Shown here piece by piece: positions 8,401 through 20,400 of a stretch of 46,225 nt of DNA (its first letter is position 1; each line of letters opens with the position of its first letter). The position numbers were made by a program, and so were the translations under genes. Where the stretch lies: the NCBI GenBank assembly GCA_013297765.1, contig JAAFID010000007.1:1-46225 (forward strand), given 5' to 3'. Origin of the DNA: Cytophagales bacterium. GTDB taxonomy: Bacteria > Bacteroidota > Bacteroidia > Cytophagales > Cytophagaceae. The notes under the pieces are model-generated. The model searched no databases and was not told where the DNA came from. It was given only the letters and a program-made list of their open reading frames with translations.

Positions 8401-11400
8401 CTATCACCACCAAAACAGTTACTATTGTAGGAGATGTGAGTGGTGCAGGTGCTATCAATACCAACACCTCTTTAGCATTGCATGTATTGAACTTAGGTGG
8501 TGCAAGCAATACCATTGGTGCATTTACTACCTCAGCAGTAGCTAGTGTGGTAAATTATAATAGAGTTGGCAATCAAACGATATTTGCTACGGCAAATTAT
8601 CGAACTTTAAATGTAACAGGAAGTGGCACTAAAACCATTCAAGGTGCAACTACTATCAATAATGACATCACTATTCCTTCTGGAATTACGCTCGCATTAA
8701 ATGCAAATACCCTTACAACTGCTGGCAACATTACCATCAATAATGGTGGTATCCTAGATGTAAATGCAAATGCAACACTAGCCGTAGCCAACACGAGAGT
8801 GATTGCCAATAGTGGAACATTAAGAGTAGTAGGTACACTTGGTAATCCAGCAACTGTTACAAGAAATGCAGCAGGCAATTATTCTATTACCCAAAGTGCT
8901 GTTGGTGCAACCATTCAAGCAAATTTCTTTGCTTTCAATTTCCTCGGTGCAGGTGGTATCGCCATAAGTGATGGAACAATTGATGTTACCAACAATTTTA
9001 GTAACGGTACATTTGCTAGTGGGGTAGGGGCACAGTACTTAAACTTGACTGGTTTAAATTTTTCAGACTTTTCTGCTTCCAATACCGTATTTAATGCTGG
9101 ACCTACTTTTAACGTAACTAGAACATCAGGTACAGGAACGGTGACTTTCCTAGATGCAACTGGAACATTGGCAGGTGAAGTATTTGACAACGACAATGCC
9201 AACCCCGGCACATTGATTAATTGGAGCAACCCAGTAGCAACTTATTATTCACAAGGAACAAATAATTTTAGCCTCCTTACCAATTGGAATAAAGTACCAG
9301 GTGGTGGAGGTGCCAATCCATCGGCAGCTGATTTGACCAATGGTTTGTCCACTTTCATTATTCAAAATACCCATACGGTTACCCTAGATCAAAATATAGA
9401 TGTATTAGCACTAACCGTTGGTGGTGGTACTAGCGGTGCTTTGGTAATAGGTGATGGTACAGATAGAACTTTGCTTTCTCGCCAAGATTTGCAGGTAAAA
9501 GCTGGTGCAAGCATGACCGTTGCTAATATAGATGGTACGCACACTCTAGATATTAGAGGCAACTTTACCAATGCTGGTACTTTCAATATGAGAACCAGTT
9601 TGACCCGTTTTGCAAATACCAATTTCAATGGTACCAACACACAAATATTTGGTCCTTCAACGCCTGTATTTTTTAATGTAGCCTTCAAAACAGGTAGCAA
9701 CACTACAGCAAATGTAGCTCTAGACATAGATGGGAATGTTACTCTAGAGGCTGGTTCTATATTTCAAGATGGCGGACTTACCCATACAGTAGCAGGCGAC
9801 TGGAATGATGGAACGACTGGTGCTATGACAGGAACTGGTACTATTCAATTCAATAGCAATTCTCAATCAGTGGCTTCGGCTTCAACATTTAACAACATTA
9901 CCTTCAATGGTGGTGGTGCTGCCATTACCATTCCTGGAGCCATAACTGCCACAGGAAATTTCTTGGTTACGAATAATACTACGGTATTGGCGAGTGCTAA
10001 TGTGACTCATGCTATTGCTCAAAACTTTACTGTAGATGCAGGAAGTAATTTTAATCATAGTAACGGAACAGTCGATTTTAATGGCACTACAGCACAATCG
10101 ATAGATGGCAGCAATGCAACTTTCTTTGTTGTTAGATTTATCAATGGCGGTGTACCTAACCCAAAAACAATATTAAATAATTTAGTTGCTACTAACCAAC
10201 TTAACATTACAGCCACAGCAGTAGTGAATAGTGCAGGACAAATTGCCACTGCAAATATGGTGGTAGATGGTACTTGTGGTTTTACCAATCAAATCTCTTT
10301 TACAGGTGGCGGCACTATTTCTAAAACAGTTGCAGGTGCAATCAATTTAAGTTCGGCTAACATTATATGTACTGCGGGCAACACTTTTATACAGGTAGGT
10401 AGTAGTGTAACCAGTGCAGGTAACTTTACTATCAATGCAGGAGCACAGTTTATAGTGGATAACAATGCTACGCTTACAGGCGGAGCTGGCAATGTATTTA
10501 CCGCTAACGCTGGTGGCAATTTATATTTAAGAGGCATTAATAATTTCCCTTTTGGATACGGTACATTTAATATTGCAGCAACCTCAACTACTATTTATGA
10601 TGCAGCATTTAACCAAACGGTGCGAGGCGGCCTAAGCATAGGCAATTTAAATTTGAGCAATAATACTAAAACGCTAAGTGGGTCACTTGATATCAATGGA
10701 AACCTAAATTTATCTAATAGTGTTGTTGCAAATTTTAGTGCCTTCTCACATACCATTGCGGGAAATATAAACAATCCTGTAGGTTCTTCTATGACTTCTA
10801 CTAGTACCATTACTTTAGACAATCCTGATGGTGATCAAACGATAGGTGCAGGTGGAACTTATAATTTGGGTACATTGAACTTTACCAGTACCGCCCCTAC
10901 AGCAGTCAGAAACAAATATATCAATACCAATATTACCCTTGCTGGAAGTTTCTCAGCTATCAATTCAGGTGGTACATCTGCACTCATTAATAATGTGTTT
11001 TTGTATGGCAATGTAATTACAGGTCCTGGAGCTGCTTTTGGATTTACTTTAGGTTCAAACGTAAGGTTGCTTACCAGTGGCACTAACACCTTTCAAACTA
11101 CAGTAGCCAGCTTTGGAACAAAGACATTAGATGTTGCGAGTATCGTAAGGTTCAACAATACGACCAATGCTACAGATCAAAGTATTCCATTTGGATTTAG
11201 TTATGGAACCATAGAGCTTCAAGGTGCGGGTGCAGCAGGTGAAACTAATACCAAAACTGCCTTAGGAGCATTGGACATTAATGGAAGTTTCATCAATATA
11301 GCCAATGCTTTTACGTTTATAGATGGTGGCTTTGCCCATACTATTGCTGGCGATTGGAGTGTTTTTGCTGGTGCATATCCTGCTCCTACCTCTACCATTA

Positions 11401-14400
11401 CATTTGACGGAACAACAGCCCAATTGATAGGCCCTGCAAATCAAAATTTAAATTTTAATAACATTGTTTTTTCTGGCTTTGGCTCTTCAAAAACTTTTGC
11501 CAATACCAACAATGGAAGTACCGTTACCATATTGGGCAACTTGACTATCAATACTGGTGTTACGGTAGATATCAACTCTAAAAATGTGAATATAGCTGGA
11601 AACTGGACTTCTACAGGGGTATTCTCGCAAGCTGCTACCACCACATTTTCAGGCACTACAGCCGACCAGACCGTAAGTATGGGGGCATCTAGTAATTTTG
11701 GAGGATTCAATATCAATAAAACTAATGCAAGTTTTAATACCGTTACAGCAAGCACAGATTTACAAATTGCAGGTAGTTTGACTTTGACTGCCAACAATGC
11801 CAATTTTGCTGCGGGAGTACGCACCATTTCTATTGGCAACGATTTTAATTTCAATACAGGTACTACATTTACTACCACAGGTACATTTTTATTCAATGGT
11901 AGTAACCTTTCTCAAGTGTTGAATATGAATACTACAGGTGCAACCTTTCAAAATTTATCTTTTAGCGGTACGCAAATAAAAACTTTAGCAACGAATGATA
12001 TTACTGTGAATGGAAATCTAACCATCATTGGCTCGGCTACATTTAATGGTAACAATAGACAAATTACAGTTTTAGGAAACTGGGTGAATGGAGGAACATT
12101 TCAACATAATTCAACCGTCAATTTTACAGGAAGCTTTCAAAACATTAGTGCTTCTAATTTTAGTTCAGTAAACATTGCAGGTACAAATATAAAAACACTT
12201 TCAGGAAATATTAATTTGAATGGTTCGCTAACGATTGCTGCGGCATCGACACTAGATGTTTCAGCATCTAACTATGCGGTATCACTTGATGGTTCATGGA
12301 CTAATAATGGCACATTTACCCCAAGATTAGGTACAGTAACATTTGGTGGTAATGGTAAAAATATTACCACAGGTGGCATTGGGGCAGGAAAAAGATTTTA
12401 CAACGTTACCTTGTCTATGACTGCAGCAACCGATGCTACATTGGTAGGAGCAATAGATATCGACAATGATTTAATCATTACTTCTGGTAGAATGGTAACT
12501 GGTGCCAACAACGTAAACGTGGGTGGAACGATGATGGTCACAGAGGCATTCAATCAAAACAACAATGCAAGCGTACTTACCTTTGATGCTGGTGTAGCAG
12601 GTATCAAAACATTTAACCCAGGAAATAGCGTAAACAGTGCCTATAGAGCAATAACTGTAAATGGGAATTCGGGATTGATAGTGCAATTGACTACTAACAA
12701 TCTAACAATAGGAAATACTCAGAATCTTACTGTTACCTCTGGTGCCTTCAAATTGAATGGAAAAACATTAACCATGAGCAATGGTAACATTGTAGTTACC
12801 ACAAATGGTACTTTTGATGTAGATGCAGGAGCAAACCTTTACCTAGCCGATAACGCCTCTATCACTAACACTGGAACTTTAAAGATACTAGGTACATCTA
12901 CCAACTATGCAAATATATTAAGAAATGGTGGTACTGGAGCACAAGGCTATACCATCACTCAAACAGCAGGAACTTTCTCTGCACAATACTATTCCATTAG
13001 CAATACCAAAGGTGCAGGTGTAACTATTAGCGGCGGAACTATAGATGCAACTAACAATTTCAGTAACGGAACATTTTCTGGTTCGGGTACATCATACTTA
13101 ACCTTAAATGGATTGAATTACACTGGAACAGCGTCGAGTGTGGTGTTCAATGCAGGACCTACTTTCAACGTGAACCGCACTTCTGGACCTGGAATCATAA
13201 CCTTCAACGCTGCAACTGGCGACTTGGCAGGTCCATTGTATGAAAACGATTTACCAGATGGTGGTGCAGCGACAGGCTTTTGCCAATGGACTGCCTTTGG
13301 AAAAAGATGGGGAAATTTCACAGCAGACAACAACTGGAATACGCCAGGAAACTGGTCGCCTAGTGGAGTGCCTACTTCATCAGACACCATCTATTTAGAT
13401 CACAACATTATTGCCCCAGCAACAGCATATACAGTAAACATTACATCGGCAGATGCAGCTGCTTATAGACTTATTGTAGATAAACAAGGAGGTGCAGGCG
13501 TTATTTCACTTGTGCTTTCAGGTGGAAGAAGCCTCACTGTAGGTGAAAATATAAATATTCTTACAGGAAATATATTGACCGCCACCAATAATACAAATAT
13601 TCTTAACATAGGTGGTAACTGGTCTAATTCAGGTACATTTAACAACGGAAGTTCTACGGTTAATTTTAATGGTGGTGCAGGTAGCTATACCCTCAGCCCC
13701 GGAGGTTCTAGTTTCTTTAATCTGAATATCAATAACGGCGGTACTTACACCCTATCCAGTGCTATAACAATGGCTGGAAGCCTAAATGTGAGCAATGGTA
13801 CACTTAATGCTGGTGCAGGTGGCAATACGGTGAATGTAGCTGGAAACTGGAACAATATAGGAGGTACATTTATACCACAGACAGGCTTGGTGAACTTGAA
13901 TGGTGCTTCGGCACAATCGGTAGCCGGTGGGCCATTTTATGACCTTGCTACTGCAAGTGCTGGGGTTAAAAACATTACTTCATCACTTACCATCACTAGA
14001 AATATAACCATCGGTGCTACCTCTTCTATCAATGCTGGTACAAATATTCTTTTTGTAGGTGGCAACTGGGCAAACAATTCAGGCACTGGGGCATTTACCC
14101 AAACTAGTTTTGGAACAGTGTACTTCAATGGAGGAGCAAACCAAACGATAGACAATGGTACATCGGGAACTACATTTAACAATGTTACGCTTTCAGGCGT
14201 TACCAATCATACTAAATTCTTAGGTAGAAATATTGTAGTTAATGGAAATTTGGACATATCATCGAGTGCAGTTATCACACTTGACGCTGCTGCCTTTACC
14301 ATTACAGGGTTGCCTGCAAATACATTTACAATAAATGGTACAAGTGCAATTATTCTAAGAGGAGTAAATAATTTTCCATCTGGCTTCGGTACCAATACCT

Positions 14401-17400
14401 TGGCAGCAGGTAGTACAGTAAACTATATCTTAAATAGCAACCAAACCATCTTTGCAGCTGCGTATGGTAATCTTACGCTTACGTCTGGTGCAGTAGTGAA
14501 CAATACAAAAACTGCCACTGGTGCCATTGTGGTTCAAGGAAACTTGACTTTAAGCGATGTAAGTGTACAGTTGGATATGAATAATGCCGATATGACTTTA
14601 GCAGGCAATTTGGCATTCCCAACAGCAGGCCGTCAAATTTTGTGGGGTACAGGAATGTTTACTCACAATGGAGCAGGCTGGAATATAGATGTAGATTATA
14701 CAGGCTTTAGTCCTGATTTTGGAAATGTAACCCTGACAGGAAGCGGAACAAAAACGATGCTTGCAAACCTAAACATAGGAGGAAATTTTTCAGTACAAAG
14801 TGGTGTTGCCTTTACCATGAATACCTTTTTACTTACTTCAACAGGTGCAAGCAAAACATTTACTCTTGCCAATGGAGCAACCTTAAATTGCAATGTAGTA
14901 GCACCAGAGGTCGCATTTCCTAAAAACTTTACTACCAATGCTACCAACGCCAATAGCACTGTGATATTAAATGGTGCATCGAATCAACTGGTTTTTGCCA
15001 ATACCACCTATGGTAATCTATATTTGTCTAATAATGCTGTAAATAATACACTTACAGGAGTATTGAATGTAGCAGGTGATTTTTATAATCGTGCAGCAAC
15101 ATTGGTAGATGCAAGTTTTAATATGAATCTGTCTGGTGCGATTAATGATATTAGAAATTATACCCCATCTGTTGGTACTGTTATTACTTTAAATGGTTCC
15201 ACACAATCAATTTATGATGGAGTAAATGGTGCGAACCTAGATTTAGGAAATGTGGTATTTTCAAATGCGGGAACAAAAACTTTGGGTAGCACTGGTGGTG
15301 TAGGTAATATTGTGAATATTTCGGGAAATGTAACCATAGCAAGTGGAGTAACAGTAAACACGAATAGAAATGTAAACTTTTCGGGAAGCACTTGGACAAA
15401 CAATGGTTCGTTCAATCATTCTGCAAATACCTTCACGTTCAATGGCACAATCGCTCAGGCCATCAATCCTGGTCTTGTAAATTCCTACCAACAAGTAGTG
15501 TTTGCAAACACTACCGCTCCTGTAACTTTTAATACTAGAGGCGGTAATTTTGCCAATACTGGTGCTTCAGGTTTTATAATCAATGTAGGAGCAATCGTTG
15601 ATATGGGTACAGCCCTTACACATAACATCAGTGGAACTGTAACCAACAACGGTACCTGGACAACCAACAATGCCAACTTTAACTTCAACGGAGGCAACCA
15701 AACCATCACTACCCCTGTATTTGCGGCACAGAATGTATTTACCAGCACTAATGGTACCAAAACAATGGGTTGCAACTGGTCGGTAAATGATTTGACCATA
15801 GGTATCAATACCACACTTTCGGCTACAGCTACCCCTTATGATTTGACGGTGACTGGCAACTGGACTAATAGTGGAGGATTTAACAATGGTGGAAACACGG
15901 TGACTTTTGAAAGTAATAATACTAGTGCCAAAACAATAACAGCAGGTGGATCTAATTTTAATAACGTTAATTTTAACCAATCGCTTACTGCTGCAAGAAC
16001 TTATACATTACTTTCGCCAGCAACTACATTTGCCAATAATTTGTTGATAGGAAGCGGTGCAACACTGAACTTAAATTCAAATACGCTGACATTAGGTAGC
16101 AACAATGCCTCTACTGAAGCACACCTAATAGCAGCAGGAGCAACACTACAAGTAAATGCAAATGCCAATTTGAGATTCAACAATCAGAATGGCAACTCGT
16201 CACTCACTGTAAATGGGACATTGATTACCGTAGGTACAAGCGGAAACATCGCAACAATTACTCGTGCTACCGCCAACGGAAGGACAGATATTGTAATCAA
16301 TGGCACTATAAAGGCAAATTTCTATTTATATGATTTCATTGGCGACGCAGGTATGGTCATTAATTCTTCAGCTACGGTAGATGCTACTGATAATTTGTCC
16401 AATGGAACTTGGTCAAACATGAACACTGCAGGAGGTGCAGCTAAATATTATTTAGTATTAGAAGCACCAGTAAGCACCAATATAGCAAACGTAACCTTTA
16501 ACTTTGGTGGAACGCCTACAACAGGGGTTCATTACAACGTAAGAAGATCATTAACTGCGACAGGAGTGGTGACTTTTGTAGAAGCCATTAGTGGAATTTT
16601 AGGTTCTTTCCTATATGAAGATGACCCCACAGGCCCTACTAGCCCAAGTGCAACTACTGGTAAATGTTTATGGCCTACTACTGTCCTTGCTACTTGGACG
16701 GGTGCAATAAACAGAGACTGGAACGTTGCAGGAAACTGGAGTCCAGCCACAGTGCCTACCAATGCAATAGATGCACTTATCCCAAATGTGGCTAATGACC
16801 CAATCATTACTAGTGCCAATGCAGTATGTAGAAACATAACTTTGTCTGATGGAATTTTGGGTCTAGACAATGGTTTCGACTTGGTGGTAAACAAAGACGT
16901 AGTTTTGGGTACAGCAGCCAATGCAGCACAGATACAAGTGTTGAATAGCGGTTGCGACATTACCGTATTGGGTGCATGGACTAAAAATGCAAATGCCACA
17001 TTCTCTCATGGCAATGGAAGAGTAACCTTTACAGGTGCTGCTGGTGCGTACACCATCAATCCTGGATTGTCTGCATTCTTTAATCTTGATTTCAATGGCA
17101 GCACTTCCAACTTTAATTTGAATGGTGCAACAGTAAATGTAGATGGTAGCATGAATATTATTAATGGTACCGTATTTCCACTTACTGCCGCCTACAACAT
17201 CAATATCAAAGGTAACTTTACAAATTCAGACCGTTTTAGCCCTGCAACCCCTGGTACTATTACCCTGAGTGGCCTAGCCAATCAATCAGTGACAAATGTT
17301 TCCATTAGAAACTTAGTTGTTTCTGGTACAGGCATTAAAACATTCTTTGCTACAGACACCATCAACGGAACTATAGTAGTAAATAGTGGAGCAACACTAG

Positions 17401-20400
17401 CGGCCAACAATCTAAGTACATTATATATGCTAGGCAACGTAACCATCAATACAGGCGGTAGTTTTGATGATGGTAGTGCCATTCACTATTTTAGAGGTGC
17501 TACTTGGACAGGTACTGGAAACTGGGTTACTAATACTGGAACTATTGTGTTTGATGGTACTGGTCAAAATATTGGCAGTAGTAAATTTAACAATTTGATA
17601 TTGACAGGAAGTGGCAATAAAACATTGAATGGAAATGTTACTTTAAATGCCGATTTTACTTTGAAAACAGGTACTGGAACATTTGTTACCAATACTTTCT
17701 TGCTAAGTTCTGCCACTGGTGCTAGTAATTTTAGCATGGAAGCTGGTACTAATATGAACATTTCAGGTGCAAACAATTGCCCTTCTAATTTCTCTACATA
17801 CACTGTAGATCCTGTTAGTAATACAAATTACAATGCAGCTTTTGATCAAACAGTGGGGGGTATTACTTATGGTAATTTGAATTTGTCAAACATTACAACT
17901 AAAACCCTAGCGGGCGATATTGTGGTAGTAGGCAATCTAAATATTAATACCTCTACACTTGACGTGTCTGCTTCAAATTACACCATTACTGTATCTGGAA
18001 ATTTTGATAACAATAGTACAGGTTCTTTTACAGCTCGCAATGGCACTGTAATCATGACTGGAGCTGCTAACAACGTTATATACTTGGGTGCTGGAGGTGG
18101 TGTGAAAGATTTTTATGATTTGGTAATTGATAAAACCAATGCCTCTACCAATACAGCGATTAATAGAAATCTAAATATATTAAATGACCTCACTGTACTT
18201 ACAGGGGCATACAATACAAACGGCTTTACCACTACGGTAAGCAACAACATGATAGCAACTGCTGGAACATTTACAAATAACGGTGGTGGTGGTTACATTT
18301 TTAACAAACCGAGCGGTGCGGCGAATATTCAAACCAATGGTTCTACGCTTAGAAACCTTACCTTTAGTGGTGGTGCTACCTATACAACTTTAGATAACTT
18401 AACTATTAATGGAGCTTTTACCCAAACTGCTGGCACATTTAATGGCAATGGTAAAACAGTTTCCCTTGGTGATTTTTCTGATGTGGTGAGTATTGCAGGA
18501 ACCTATATCGTGGGTACTGGCGGTAAATTGGTACTTGGGAATAATTGTTCTGTGACTGTCACTAGTACAGGTACAATAGAGATTGTAGGAACACCAGTAA
18601 GCATCGCTCAGGTTACTAGAAACCCCACCTTTGGCGGAACATACAATTTTACAGTAGATGGTATTATTAAAGCTCAATATTATCAATTTGAATACATGAG
18701 CAATTCTGGTATCCAAATTAATGCCTCTGCAACAATTGATGTAACCGACAATTTCAGCAACGGTACATTTACCAATGGACCTACAACTGGTACTATGTTT
18801 AGAATTGAAAATACACAAACACTGACCATAGATAATGTTTCATTCCCTATAAATCCTGGTGCAGGGGTAAATAACGTTACAAAAATAACTGCTACATCTG
18901 GCATAGTTACTTTTAACTTGGCCACAGGTGTCTTTGCTGGAGAAGGTTTTGAAAATGATGGATTTATTCCTAATCCTCCTGGCTTAATTCAATGGACAGG
19001 GCCTATAGTACTTACTTGGAACGGTTCAGTAAGTAGTGATTGGTTTACTGCGGCAAACTGGACAGCCAGCACTGGACCAAATATAGTACCCACTGGTGCA
19101 GAAGACGTAGTGATGACGAATTCTGGAAATCTTCCAGTACTTAATGCAGACGGCGCAAGAGCCAGAAAGCTTACTGTAAATGGGGTGTTTACACTTAACA
19201 CACCCGCATCGCCATTGGCAGACCTTACAGTACTTGGCGATATGTACATTAACACTGGTACGTTAATATCTACAAGCGTAAATGATACTATTATTGTTGC
19301 TGGTAACTGGAATAAATTAGTTACAGGAACATTTAACCCCGGTTCAAGTACAGTAATTCTTAATTCTACTACTGGAACTAGAACAGTAAATAATGGTACT
19401 TCTACATTTAATAATTTAGTAATAGATGGGACTTCGTTATTTCAATTGGCAGCCTCTACGACAATCCTTGGCAATCTGTCTATTTTACAGGGAACTCTAG
19501 ATGTTACCTCATCAGGCTTTAGCATGACAGTACGTGGCAATTGGCTTAACCAAGGTACATTTGTTTCAGGCAATGGCTTTGTGAATTTTAATTCGAATGC
19601 AGCAGGTACACGCACCATCAATAGTGGAGGTTCTGCATTTAATTCATTGTTCTTTTCTCCATCAGCAGCCACTACCTATCAATTAATAGGTAATAATGTT
19701 GCTACAAAATCTAATATTACGATAGGCACTCAGGCTACACTAGCACTAAATGGGCTGAGTTGCTTAGTTGGCGATAACGTAGGCTCTGACAATATTACTA
19801 TAAATGGTACTGTCAATGTAAATGCTAATGCAAGTTTAAAAATGAGCAATAATGGCTCAGTAACTGTAAACTCAGGCGGTACTTTGACAGTAGTAGGTAC
19901 CGATGCTATCAATGTCGCCTCCATGAGTAGGCAATCTGCGGGAAATTATTCTGTAATAGTGAACTCTGGTGGTAATATTCAGGCTCAGTATTATGTAATA
20001 GAATACTTAGGTGTTGGTGGTATGGTTATCAATTCTGGTGCTACCATTCATCCAATAAATAATTTTTCTAGAGGCACATTCTCCAACGGAGTCTTGGGCG
20101 GTACCTATTTAGATGTTAGAAATACATTTGCCGACTTTGTTATGGACAGCGTTATTTTCAATACAGGTGCTACTTTTAACTGTACCCGACTTTCTGGTGC
20201 TGGCGTCATCACCTTCCACGATGCTACAGGTGGTTTGGGAGGTTATTATTATGAGAAGGATGAAGAAAGCCCTGCTAACAGCCCTACTACAGGCTTAGTG
20301 CAATGGACTTATACATTCCCTATTACCACTTGGAGCGGTGCAGTAAGCAGCGATTGGAACAATGTAGGAAACTGGGATAACGGCGTACCAAGCAATAGCT

